NCBI GenBank assembly: GCA_009667805.1
Contig: CM019067.1
Span: 66,200,637 to 66,264,636 of the forward strand
Direction: 5' to 3'
DNA length: 64,000 bases
Origin: Leptobrachium leishanense
Taxonomy: Eukaryota; Chordata; Amphibia; Anura; Megophryidae
A program made the position numbers and the translations under genes. Positions 11,486-22,470 of this stretch are shown here, in pieces. The notes below the pieces were generated by a model. The model made no database searches and was not told the DNA's origin. It saw only the letters and a program-made list of their open reading frames with translations. Position 1 is the first letter of the stretch, and the number at the start of each line of letters is the position of its first letter.

Positions 11486-12693
11486 CAACCTTGGAATGGG
11501 GCCCAATGTTTGATATGCTAATGGATGCTTTTCAGTATATAACAATGCAAACACAAATTATTTTTGGCATTAAAAGGGTTAATGGATATATCTAGCAGCG
11601 TGAACCCACAAAGTTATCCGCTAAACACCTGTATCTCCAGAAACAATGTTATTTGTAGAGATATATATGCACTATATCCTGAAATATGGTATATATCATT
11701 TTGTTGCGTTATTTCTTGTCAGTTTGCAGTGGAGATTGTCATTGGGTAGTACGCTACAAGAGACGTATCGGCTAATTCCTGATACTGTCACCTTCTCTTT
11801 AGCTCTCTCCGTGGCTCTTGAAGTTCAACATCTTTGCGAACCATTCACACATTCTGATAGTAATCTGTTCTGACATGTTTTATGGCCCAAAGGCCAAAGA
11901 GAAGAAAATGAATAAGTGTTGCTGGAAGCATTCTAATAGCCCTTTTATTCTCAGAGTAGGTTGGTTGATTGATGGGTACATTTAGGGCCCCTTTCTATTA
12001 AACGATCTTATTGCTTCATGCTTTACTTCCTTCTTCCAAATACCCCATTCCAATTATTTGTGAAGGAGGGACCATCTTATCAGAAGGACGATGTAATTGA
12101 CGATGAAAGATTTAAAGAGAGAAGTCACCTTGCGTCCAGGCAGGTGATATTTTGAAGAAGAAAAAAAATAGAGTAGTCACTTAAATCATGGAAAACGATA
12201 AAAACGGTAGCAAAAGATACTATGGGTGTATCAAGAGAAAAAGAGAAAAAAGGAGTTTGTCATTACTTTGAAACATAGGATGTTTGTTTAAAACAACAGT
12301 AGGATAAAAAAAACACTTTGGTATTCACATTGCTATTCTTAATTTGATAAAATAATGTGGCAAATGTATAACTTTTCAATTCATTCATTGTTTGCAGATT
12401 CTCTGAAATAGGTCAAGTCTTTTCTCTTTTTATGATTTTAACAGTGACACTTTTCTGATTGGGTATGGTAGCTCAGTCATTAATTGCTGATGTAAAATTA
12501 ATTGTTTACATATAGTGCATTTTATTGGATTGTGATGTATTTTTATGACTTAAAGAACATATGAGTGAACCTAAATAAAAGCACCAGACAATGTGAGCAG
12601 AAAGGGATGTCTGTTCCCACTTCAATCACATCGCATCTCATGCTCAGAGCACTCATAGCAGCTAGCACCTTCCTCTAGCAACCACTCTCATAG
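11486..12693. other. Unassigned noncoding DNA
   Basis: AT-rich sequence with no recognisable element ends. Two small overlapping frames at 11564-11873 have no domain features. Confidence 0.45.
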
Positions 12694-12732
12694 TGCTCCT
12701 GATGATGCCATGAGGGCGAAACGCGTAGAGCA
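12694..12732 (+). ncRNA. Hammerhead-ribozyme-like motif (type I, small variant)
   Basis: Reading 5' to 3': stem I TGCTC (12694-12698), core CTGATGA (12699-12705), one extra T (12706), stem II GCC/GGC closing loop ATGAG (12707-12717), core GAAA (12718-12721), the palindrome ACGCGT (12721-12726), A at the expected cleavage position (12727), and stem I partner GAGCA (12728-12732). All conserved core bases are present, and the stem I strands are perfectly complementary over 5 bp. Very short stem III hammerheads of Penelope-like elements act as dimers through a self-complementary stem III, and ACGCGT could do this. The extra base before stem II is unlike the textbook hammerhead, so activity is uncertain. 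Confidence 0.65.
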
Positions 12733-12749
12733 GTGCATGGAGTGCTAGA

Positions 12750-12960
12750 CATTATTTATTTCTAAAGGATTTTACCAGGAAGGATACATTGAGTTTTCTC
12801 TCCTTTTCAAGTATGTCCTGGGTTCAACAACATTAAATTGTTACAGTTGTTACAGAAATACAAAGTAATAAAATGCAAGATATTAAAAAACGTAGCACAA
12901 ATATACAGATTAACAGAAAATAAATATTTATGTTCTTTGCTATATGTGTTTCTGATACCT
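12750..12960. repeat. Probable interspersed-repeat 3' region
   Basis: The stretch containing TTTTACCAGGAAGGATACAT and AAGTATGTCCTGGGTTCAAC looks like a sequence I associate with abundant frog interspersed repeats. No second copy exists in the window and no protein frame is visible, so the class is uncertain. Confidence 0.35.
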
Positions 12961-13288
12961 ATAGACCATTCACCCTTGGTCAGGGAAATATAGCTCTGCT
13001 ATGAGTGTTCTGAGCACTAGATTTCCACAGTCAACTGACCTTTGACATGCTCTATCTACCACCTTTTTGTCAATGTATTTTGCCCTTCTAGTGAACTTTC
13101 TTTCTATCCTATTGCAGCGAACCCTAGAAGGCTCACATTCCTATCTTTTCTAGAAAGACATTAGGCTTATCTCGTTGTGGTTAGATAGTTAGCAACTCCG
13201 CTTGGTAGCAACATATTTTCCACGTCCCACAGTGCCTGTAGGCAGCTCTATTGTAAGCCCTTTGGTACCAACTACGGATATGTGGATC

Positions 13289-13307
13289 TGTGTGTGTGTG
13301 TGTGTGT
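13289..13307. repeat. (TG)n microsatellite
   Basis: Short uninterrupted run of TG dinucleotides. Confidence 0.9.
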
Positions 13308-13647
13308 TATCCTTCATATTTTATCTGATAACTGATTAAATGATAAGTTTTAAATTCTTGTTGTTATCGGTCCTCTGATCACTCAATACATTGTATATGT
13401 TAGATTGGGTTACCCCCTCGTCATTGGATAGACTTCCTTGTCTGTCTAGTTGGATACATCTATAACTGTTCCATCTGTACACAGCACAACTCTGTTTTCT
13501 AAAAGTTGGCATTTTCAGCATGAAATCTGTTGTTCCCTCTCAAATTCTAAGGAAAATGCAAACTTTTCAACTACAAGGATACTTCCTTTAAGCACACTGT
13601 CAACTCCATAATGAAGGCCTGGAGCAACTCAGGCGGAGGGCCCTTAA

Positions 13648-14212
13648 GTCGCCCCTGATGCCAGGATGCAGGGAGGATTTTTTAGTTAGAGTAGGGGTTA
13701 GAGCGTGCAGGCTGTTTGAGCGGGAAGAGGAGAGGAGGGTTTTTTCAGGAGTATAAAGGGCACGTGCTCAGTGGCTCTCTGCGTCTTTTCTCCTGAGCTA
13801 ATCGAGAGAGCGAAATCCACCCCCCTGCCTTTATTTTAGCTTTATATGGGGTTTTTGGTTAGGGTTTGGGTTTTTTAATTGTTTCCCCTTTGTAACAGTG
13901 GGGGCTGGTAGGCAGTGCTGAGGTATGGTTGCTTGATTTAAGGTGGAATTTGGTGGATTAGATGTATGAGAGATGTGAGCGGAGTTAAGTTGTTTTGGTT
14001 TAGCAGAGTAATGGTGGGAGTGTAGAGTTCCCTGTCAGCACTGCCTATTACTTTACTGTATATGGTTATATGTTTGTATGTTATTTTATATTTGGTGGGT
14101 TATAGCTGTGGCCGATAATAAATATATATCATTCCACAGCTTAGTTGTCGTGTTATTATTGTGTCGTGTGTCATTTATCTCCTTGCGTGCGACCCGGTCA
14201 TCGGTGGGCGAC
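13648..14212. mobile_element. TTAA-flanked element with LTR-like interior signals
   Basis: TTAA at 13644-13647 and 14213-14216 flank a 565-bp unit with inverted ends (GTCGCCCCTGATG and complement of CATCGGTGGGCGAC). The interior contains GTATAAAGGGCACG near 13751, resembling a TATA promoter, and AATAAA near 14118. Two readings are possible: a TTAA-targeting DNA element, or a terminal repeat of a retroelement with coincidental TTAA flanks. It ends directly beside the minisatellite of the hAT element. Confidence 0.5.
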
Positions 14213-14289
14213 TTAAAGTATTAGGAATATTTCATGTACTTAAAGTTTCCTACAAAATACCATTTTGCTTGTAATATATATGAGTAAAT

Positions 14290-17110
14290 CTGTGTTTTGC
14301 CACTGCCAGTGCCACGCAGTATTTTGGGGGTCAGTAAATTCTACAAAATATTTGTGAATTGAGGTGATCTGTGTCTTGTCACTGCCACGCAGTATTTTGG
14401 GGTCAGTAATTTCTACAAAATATTTGTAAATTGAGGTGATCTGTGTCTTGTCACTGCCACGCAGTATTTTGGGGATCAGTAATTTCTACAAAATATTTTG
14501 GAATTGAGGTGATCTGTGTCTTGTCACTGCCAGTGCCACGCAGTATTTTGGGGATCAGTAATTTCTACAAAATATTTGGGAATTGAGGTGATCTGTGTCT
14601 TGCCACTGCCAGTGCCACGCAGTATTTTGTGGGTCAGTAATTTCTACAAAATATTTGGGAATTGAGGTGATCTGTGTCTTGTCACTGCCAGTGCCACGCA
14701 GTATTTTGGGGTCAGTAATTTCTACAAAATATTTGGGAATTGAGGTGATATGTGTCTTGTCACTGCCACGCAGTATTTTGGAGGTCAGTAATTTCTACAA
14801 AATATTTGGGAATTGAGGTGATCTGTGTCTTGTCACTGCCAGGCAGTATTTTGGGGGTCAGTAATTTCTACAAAATATTTGTGAATTGAGGTGATCTGTG
14901 TCTTGTCACTGCCACGCAGTATTTTGGAGGTCAGTAATTTCTACAAAATATTTGAGAATTGAGGTGATCTGTGTCTTCTCACTGCCACGCAGTATTTTTG
15001 GGGTCAGTAATTTCTACAAAATATTTTGGAATTGAGGTGATCTGTGTCTTGTCACTGCAACGCAGTATTTTGGGGGTCAGTAATTTCTACAAAATATTTG
15101 TGAATTGAGGTGATCTGTGTCTTGTCACTGCCACGCAGTATTTTGGAGGTCAGTAATTTCTACAAAATATATGAGAATTGAGGTGATCTGTGTCTTCTCA
15201 CTGCCACGCAGTATTTTGGGGGTCAGTAATTTCTACAAATATTTGTGAATTGAGGTGATCTGTGTCTTGTCACTGCCAGTGCCACGCAGTATTTTGTGGG
15301 TCAGTAATTTCTACAAAATATTTGGGAATTGAGGTGATCTGTGTCTTGTCACTGCCAGTGCCACGCAGTATTTTGGGGTCAGTAACTTCTACAAAATATT
15401 TGGGAATTGAGGTGATATGTGTCTTGTCACTGCCACGCAGTATTTTGGAGGTCAGTAATTTCTACAAAATATTTGGGAATTGAGGTGATCTGTGTCTTGT
15501 CACTGCCAGGCAGTATTTTGGGGGTCAGTAATTTCTACAAAATATTTGTGAATTGAGGTGATCTGTGTCTTGTCACTGCCACACAGTATTTTGGAGGTCA
15601 GTAATTTCTACAAAATATTTGAGAATTGAGGTGATCTGTGTCTTCTCACTGCCACGCAGTATTTTTGGGGTCAGTAATTTCTACAAAATATTTGGGAATT
15701 GAGGTGATCTGTGTCTTGTCACTGCCAGGCAGTATTTTGGGGGTCAGTAATTTCTACAAAATATTTGTGAATTGAGGTGATCTGTGTCTTGTCACTGCCA
15801 CGCAGTATTTTGGAGGTCAGTAATTTCTACAAAATATTTGAGAATTGAGGTGATCTGTGTCTTCTCACTGCCACGCAGTATTTTGGGGGTCAGTAATTTC
15901 TACAAATATTTGTGAATTGAGGTGATCTGTGTCTTGTCACTGCCAGTGCCACACAGTATTTTGGGGGTCAGTAATTTCTACAAAATATTTGTGAATTGAG
16001 GTGATCTGTGTCTTGTCACTGCCACACAGTATTTTGGAGGTCAGTAATTTCTACAAAATATTTTGGAATTGAGGTGATCTGTGTCTTCTCACTGCCACGC
16101 AGTATTTTTGGGGTCAGTAATTTCTACAAAATTTTGGGAATTGAGGTGATCTGTGTCTTGTCACTGCCAGGCAGTATTTTGGGGTCAGTAATTTCTACAA
16201 AATATTTGTGAATTGAGGTGATCTGTGTCTTGTCACTGCCACGCAGTATTTTGGAGGTCAGTAATTTCTACAAAATATTTGAGAATTGAGGTGATCTGTG
16301 TCTTCTCACTGCCACGCAGTATTTTGGGGGTCAGTAATTTCTACAAATATTTGTGAATTGAGGTGATCTGTGTCTTGTCACTGCCAGTGCCACACAGTAT
16401 TTTGGGGGTCAGTAATTTCTACAAAATATTTGGGAATTGAGGTGATCTGTGTCTTGTCACTGCCAGTGCCACGCAGTATTTTGGGGTCAGTAATTTCTAC
16501 AAAATATTTGGGAATTGAGGTGATCTGTGTTTTGTCACTGCCAGTGCCATGCAGTATTTTGGGGGTCAGTAATTTCTACAAAAGATTTGTGAACTGAGGT
16601 GATCTGTGTTTTGTCACTGCCAATGCCACGCAGTATTTTGGGGTCAGTAATTTCTACAAAATATTTGTGAATTGAGGTGATCTGTGTCTTGTCACTGCCA
16701 GTGCCACACAGTATTTTGTGGGTCAGTAATTTCTACAAAATATTTGGGAATTGAGGTGATCTGTGTCTTGTCACTGCCAGTGCCACGCAGTATTTTGGGG
16801 TCAGTAATTTCTACAAAATATTTGTGAATTGAGGTGATCTGTGTCTTGTCACTGCCAGTGCCACGCAGTATTTTGGGGGTCAGTAATTTCTACAAAATAT
16901 TTGTGAATTGAGGTGATCTGTGTCTTGTCACTGTCACCCTGCATTTTGGGGGTCAGTAATTTCTACAAAATATTTGGGAATTGAGGAAATCTTTGTCTTG
17001 TCATTGCCACCAGCAACTATTTTGGGGGGGTCAGTAATTTCTCCAAAATATCTGGGAATTGAGGTATTCCGTGTCTTGTCACTGCCACTCAGAATTCTGG
17101 GGGTCAGTAA
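14290..17110 (+). repeat. Minisatellite, 73/79-bp unit with 667-bp higher-order repeat
   Basis: About 38 tandem units of the type TGATCTGTGTCTTGTCACTG, CCACGCAGTATTTTGG, GTCAGTAATTTCTACAAAAT, ATTTGTGAATTGAGG. Units are 72-73 bp, or 79 bp when an extra AGTGCC doublet is present. Blocks recur at exactly 667 bp (nine units): the region from 14595 matches that from 15262 almost perfectly, and a diagnostic TTCTACAAAT deletion variant recurs at 15231 and 15898. A shorter recurrence of 441 bp follows, to 16339. Open frames such as those at 14595, 15262 and 16370 are by-products of the repeat. Confidence 0.9.
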
Positions 17111-17535
17111 TTTCTCCATATTAACTGGGAATTGTTCTAATCTGTGTCTTGCCACTGCCACCCATCAGGGGGTCTCACTGATTTATAGGAGGTTTCTTAG
17201 ATTTGTAATCTGTGTCTTCTCACTGCCAGCTATCAGGGGGTCCCACATACTTCTAGCAGATTTCTGCAAATTGTAATCAGTGTCTTGTCACTGTTGCCAG
17301 CTATCAGGGGGTCCTACCAGGGGGTCTCACTGATTTTCTGTGAATTGTAATTTGTGTCTTGTCGCTGGCACCCATCAGGGCGTCTTACTGACTTATAGGA
17401 GGTTTCTGTGTCTTGTCACTGGCTGCCAGCTATCAAGGTGTCTCACTGAGTTATACCAGAGTTCTGGAAATCTTTAATCTTTATACCACAGTTGAATCAG
17501 AGTTCTGTATATATTTAATCTATAAATCACTCACC
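17111..17535 (+). repeat. Degenerate continuation of the minisatellite up to the transposase start
   Basis: TCTGTGTCTTGTCACTGCC keeps recurring, but with a new second half (CATCAGGGGGTCTCACTGA and TTATAGGAGGTTTCT). The copies grade into unique sequence just before the ATG at 17536. This gradient is why I place the array inside the hAT element. Confidence 0.7.
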
Positions 17536-20500
17536 ATGTCAGAAAGACGAAAAAGGACAGGCAGACGCTCCAAGACACAGATAAGAGGGCAAGCAGCTTC
17601 TGTGTCGGGAGGCTGTGCGTCTGGTCATGGTGGATGTGGTGCATCCTCTGCAGGGGCACGCTTGTCCTTTCTAACTGGTGCTGGCCATCTTAAGCAGCAG
17701 CAACATACAGAGGATTTGGTGGATTGGTTAACCAGGCCATCCTCAACCTCCGAGTCCTCTGCCAGCTAGGCTTCTAGTGCTTTACAGTCCACCTCAGCTG
17801 CCAAACATCTAATGCAGCCTCGATGTCCACAGCTACTCCTGCCGTAGCCTCGCTATCACACACAGAGGAGTCAGCTGAATTGTTTGACTACAATGAGAGT
17901 GACATGCTGCTTGAGGATGCGCAGCAAGTACAGTGCTCTGATTCAATTTCTGAGGTTGAGGAAGGGAGTATAATCAACCTAGAGGAAGGGGGTGCCAGTG
18001 ATAACACACAAATAACTGGCACTCATGTTGCCCCAGCAGCTGCAGCATACTGCCAAGTTGGCTCCAGTGACGAGGAGATAGGGGGTGATGATGACAATGA
18101 TGATGAAGTCACTGACTCCACCTGGGTGTCTGATCGAACAGAGGAGTCAAGTGAGGAGGAGGCACAACAAACACGAGGCACAACATCCTCTATGACCAAC
18201 CATAGCACTAGCCAGTCCAAGGCATCAGATGTCAGAGCTGCTCAGGTGCAGAGCTCTGTTGTCTCAAAGCACACATCCAGGAACTCTGCTGTCTGGGAGT
18301 TCTTTACGAAATGTGCAGCAGACCCCACCGTTGCTATTTGTAATCTATGTCAGATTAGGCTCAAGCGTGGGAAAGACACAGGATGCTTGGGTACCACGTG
18401 CTTGAGGTGACATATGACCACCTGCCACGCATCCCGTTGGCGCAAAGCTTTGCGTAGGTCCACCTCTTCCTCATCTGTCTCTACCCCCACTGTATGTACT
18501 GCCATGTCATTGCCTGCTACAACCTCCACTGACAGGGATGATGCTACAGTAATGGATGTACCAGGTCCTTCCTCACAATGTGACAACATCCCATCATCTG
18601 AAGATTTACGCAGTCAGATTACATTGCCCCAGCTGCTGCAGCGTATGAAAAAATATAGTCCCAACCATCCCCAATGCCAGCTTAGCAAAATTACACGCAT
18701 TGCAGCTGCTGCCTTTCCAGCTGGTGGACTCTGCTCCCTCCATGAATTTTCTGAATGTGCTGTACCACAGTGGCAGGTTCCAAAACGCCATTACTTTTCA
18801 CGCAAGGCCATTCCAGCACTATACCAGCACGTGGAAGACAATGTTATCGAGTCATAGGGAAAGGCAGTCAGCAGCAAGGTGCATGTGACTTTAGACACGT
18901 GGTCCAGCAAGCATGGACAGGGTCATTACATTTCCTTCACGGCACACTGGGTAACTCTGATTGCAGCTGGGAGGGATCCAAGACGGGAATCTGTGCTGGA
19001 ACTTGTTCATCCACCACGCCTCCAGAAAGCTGCTTGTATGAGGTCTGTTTGCTCCACCACCACCTCTCCCTCTTCCTCCTCCTCCTCCTTCTGTGTCTCT
19101 GGCGAACTGGCAGTTCAGGGGCTACGCAATGGCTCAAGCAAAAATATGCCATACTGTGCTTGAGCTGGTTTGTTTAGGGGACAGGAGCCACACCGGGCCA
19201 GAAATTCTGTCAGCTCTGCAGGGGCAGGTGCAGAGATGGTTATTGTTAACACCACGCCAGCTTCAGCTGGGAATGGTCATCTGTGATAATGGCAGCAACC
19301 TTCCCTCCGCCCTATGCCTGGGTAAGTTGACGCATGTACCATACCTAGCACACATCCTAAATCTGGTGGTACAGCGTTTCCTAACCACTTACCCAGGGCT
19401 GGCAGAGCTTCTCAGCCAGGCCAGAAAAGTCTGCAGCCACTTCAGACGGTCATTCCCAGCAAGTGTTCGCCTGGCAGAAATTCAAAGAGAATTCCATCTT
19501 CCCACAAACCATCTGATCTGTGACATGCCCACCAGGTGGAACTCGACATTAGCAATGCTGCAGCGTCTGCACAAGCAGCAGAGGGCCATCAATGAGTACC
19601 TGTTTCAGTATGGCACAAGGACAGGTTCAGGTCAACTTGTTTTTTTTCCCCCCTGCAGTGGCTGATGATCAAGGATCATACACTGTACTGTCACCATTTG
19701 AGGAGGCAACGAGGATGGTGAGCAGGGACAGTGCATACATCAGTGACACAATTCCTTTAGTGTTCCTGCTGGAGCACACTCTGCGGGGAATTATAGATGT
19801 GGCTCTAGAGCAGTGTTTCTCAACTCGTATCCTCAGGACCCACTAACAGGCCTGGTTTGTGGGATATCCGAAGCACAGCACAGGTGATCCAATTAGCTGC
19901 TCAGTGATTGCAGCATTCAGTCTGTATTTCCCCAAGGTGATCTGCAAAATCTGGCCTGTAGTGGGTCCCGAGGACTGGAGTCGAGAAACCCTGCTCTAGA
20001 GGCAGAGCAGCGGTAGGAAGAGGAGGCCTTCCCTAGCTCTGAAGGCTCCAGTCTTTCCGCAGAAAGCATTCCAGCGGGTCCTCCTCAGATCAGACAGGAG
20101 GAGGATGAGGAGGAGGAATATTTAAGTAGTGGGGGCATTAAAGGTGAGGATTCCTCAAGGGAGGGTTTTGTGTGCCCAGAAACACAAGGACTAGAACGTG
20201 GCTGGGAGGAGGAAGTACACGATGGGGTCATCCTCCTCATTGACCAGGAAGCTAATGCCACCTCCAACCTACGCTGCATGGGCTCCCTAATGATGCAAAG
20301 CCTGCTAAAGGACCCCAGGATTCGTGCTATCAAGGAGAGGGATCATTACTGGTTGGCAACCCTACTTGATCCACGATACAAGGGTAAAGTTGCAGAGCTC
20401 ATCCTGCCTGCACAGAGGGAGCACAGGATGAAAAAACTTGAGGATGCTCTAAAGCGACACTTGTGTAACACCTTTCCAGGCACTGGTAGGTTACCAAGTG

Positions 20501-20946
20501 ATGACACAGGTGCTTCTGAGGCTGCGGATGATCAGAGGAATAGTGGTGAAGGACGGGGCCGCTTGACTGATGCCTTTTTAAATTTTTTTAGTCCACGACG
20601 ACCAGGGACGTCAAATGTAGGCACCCATTGCCAGCGTCTTCACCATTATGGTGCAGGACTACCTAGGGCAAGGGCAGACCTGGATACCTTTCCAGCATAT
20701 GATCCACTGGCTTACTGGGTGTTGAGATTGGATCACTGGCCAGAACGTAGCCAATATGCTATGCGGCTACTAGGTTGCCCTTCATCCATCGTGCTTTCTG
20801 AAAGGACATTCAGTACCGCTGGAGGTTTTGTCACAGACAAAAGAGTGCATCTGTCCACTGACTATGTAGACCGACTGACATTTATAAAAATGAACCAGTC
20901 CTGGATCAGCAGCTATCAATCCCCTGATGCTGACGTAACGGAATAG
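17536..20946 (+). pseudogene. hAT-family transposase pseudogene with BED-type zinc finger
   Basis: This encodes a cut-and-paste DNA transposase of the hAT superfamily, now inactive. The proposed start MSERRKRTGRR is the first ATG after the repeats. A low-complexity acidic stretch (about 17823-18200) is followed by a BED-like finger: WEFFTK, then CNLC at 18339-18350, and HMTTCH after an in-frame stop. Mid-protein blocks include CDNGSNLPSALC, AHILNLVVQRF and CDMPTRWNSTLAMLQRL (near 19515-19570). The C-terminal dimerisation region reads PSSIVLSERTFSTAG and RLTFIKMN before a stop at 20946. Lesions: stop at 17767-17769, a frame change before 17823, TGA at 18408-18410 (consistent with CGA to TGA decay), TAG at 18855-18857, a frame change near 19130, another in a T/C run near 19640, and a 183-bp MITE at 19811. 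The final 258 codons (20170-20946) are open. Confidence 0.9.
19811..19993. mobile_element. 183-bp hAT MITE inserted in the transposase pseudogene
   Basis: Ends CAGTGTTTCTCAACTC and GAGTCGAGAAACCCTG form 16-bp imperfect inverted repeats. A perfect 8-bp duplication CTCTAGAG lies at 19803-19810 and 19994-20001. Eight bp is the hAT target-site length. The coding blocks of the host transposase resume right after it. Confidence 0.92.
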
Positions 20947-20984
20947 ATCGGGGATGTCTTCTGCATTCACAAAACCTCCAGCAC

Positions 20985-22060
20985 TGAACTCTTCCACAAT
21001 ACCACAAAAGGGTTATGGTGTGAAGGCACTTGCTGCCATGAAAGGCACAATATTTGGCTGCACTGACGCCTGTGCCACATTTATATCATTTAAATTTTTT
21101 TCAACCCGCAGGGTCCAACCCTGCACTCTTCCACAATACCACAAAAAGGTTACGGTGTGAAGGCACTTGCTGCCATGAAAGGCACAATATTTGGCTGCAC
21201 TGACACCTTTACAAGATTCATATCTTTTTAATATAGGACCGCATGGTCCACCCCTGCCCTCTTCCACAATACCACAGAGGGGGTACTGTATGATGGCACT
21301 TGCAGGCCTGGCACCAAAGGCACAATATCTGGGTGCATTGACGCCTTTACCAGATTCATATCTTTTTAATATAGGACCGCATGGTCCACCTCTGCACTCT
21401 TCCACAATAACAAAGAGGGGTTACTGTATGATGGCACTTGCTGGCCTGGCACCAAAAGCACAATATTTGGGTGCACTGATGCCTTTACCAGATTCATATC
21501 TTTTTAATATAGGACCGCATGGTCCACCCCTGCCCTCTTCCACAATACCACAGAGGGGGTACTGTATGATGGCACTTGCAGGCCTGGCACCAAAGGCACA
21601 ATATCTGGGTGCATTGACGCCTTTACCAGATTCATATCTTTTTAATATAGGACCGCATGGTCCACCTCTGCACTCTTCCACAATAACAAAGAGGGGTTAC
21701 TGTATGAATGCACTTGCTGGCCTGGCACCAAAAGCACAATATCTGGGTGCACTGACGCCTTTACTAGATTCATATCTTTTTAATATAGGACCGCATGGTC
21801 CACCCCTGCACTCTTCCACAATACTACATAGTGGTTACTGTATGAATGCACTTGCTGGCCTGGCACCAAAAGCATAATATCTGGGTGCGGACGCCTTTAC
21901 CAGATTCATATCTTTTTAATATAGGACCGCATGGTCCACCCCTGCACTCTTCCACAATACTACATAGGGGTTACTGTATGAATGCACTTGCTGGCCTGGC
22001 ACCAAAAGCACAATATTTGGGTGCACTGCCACTGACGCCTGTACCAGATTCATATTCTCA
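20985..22060 (+). repeat. 138-bp tandem array in the 3' part of the hAT element
   Basis: TATCTTTTTAATATAGGACC starts at 21221, 21359, 21497, 21635, 21773 and 21909, so the period is 138, 138, 138, 138 and 136 bp. Neighbouring units alternate between CACAATACCACAGAGG and CACAATAACAAAGAGG types, suggesting a two-unit higher-order repeat. Because 138 is divisible by three, the frame at 21191-21877 stays open through five units. It lacks any coding signal otherwise. More diverged units precede it from 20985. Confidence 0.88.
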
Positions 22061-22470
22061 GAGGGGTTACTGTGTGACGGCACTGTTGCTGACGCTAAAG
22101 GCCCAATTTTAAATGTTTCTATACATTATAGATATCCGCCTCTTCACGGGCAGGTTATGGGGACCTCCTAGGCACGATATTTGAAGGAATTTTTCATTTT
22201 AATTTTTAACCCTTATTTCATGGAAAACTCACTGTCCCTTTAAAAACGTTTTTTTTAAAAAACTTTTTGTCCTTGTTTCCTGTCCCCCAGGGCACTACCC
22301 AGACCCCTATACACCTTTTATGGCAAATATCTAGCATATATGCCCTCTTGGAGGGCACTCTAAAAATCGAATTTTGAGTCCCATTGACTTGTATTGAGTT
22401 AGTGTTCGATTTTTTTGAATAGTTCGAGTTCGAATGCGAACCGAACTCGGGGGTGTTCGGCTCATCCCTA

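Larger units (their letters stand above)
14217..22470 (+). mobile_element. Large decayed hAT element with long internal tandem arrays
   Basis: The right end is defined by a hAT-like terminus: reading inward from 22470, TAGGGATGAGCCGAACACCC. The coding region is a hAT transposase pseudogene (17536-20946). A minisatellite fills the 5' noncoding side and a 138-bp array the 3' side. No matching left terminus was found upstream, so the left end is lost or displaced, and 14217 is simply the edge of the neighbouring TTAA element. No 8-bp duplication could be confirmed. Confidence 0.6.

Noticed and set aside
13648..14212. Calling this a definite solo LTR because of its TATA and AATAAA
   Set aside because: It lacks TG...CA ends and a 5-bp duplication. 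TTAA with inverted ends fits a DNA element equally well, so the class is left open.
14595..16597. Several 67-75 codon frames with nearly identical proteins (MSCHCQCHAVF type)
   Set aside because: They are translations of the 73/79-bp minisatellite. Similarity follows from the repeat and there is no independent coding signal.
14290..17110. CRISPR-like regular repeats
   Set aside because: Units are contiguous without unique spacers, and the setting is a eukaryotic transposon. This is a minisatellite.
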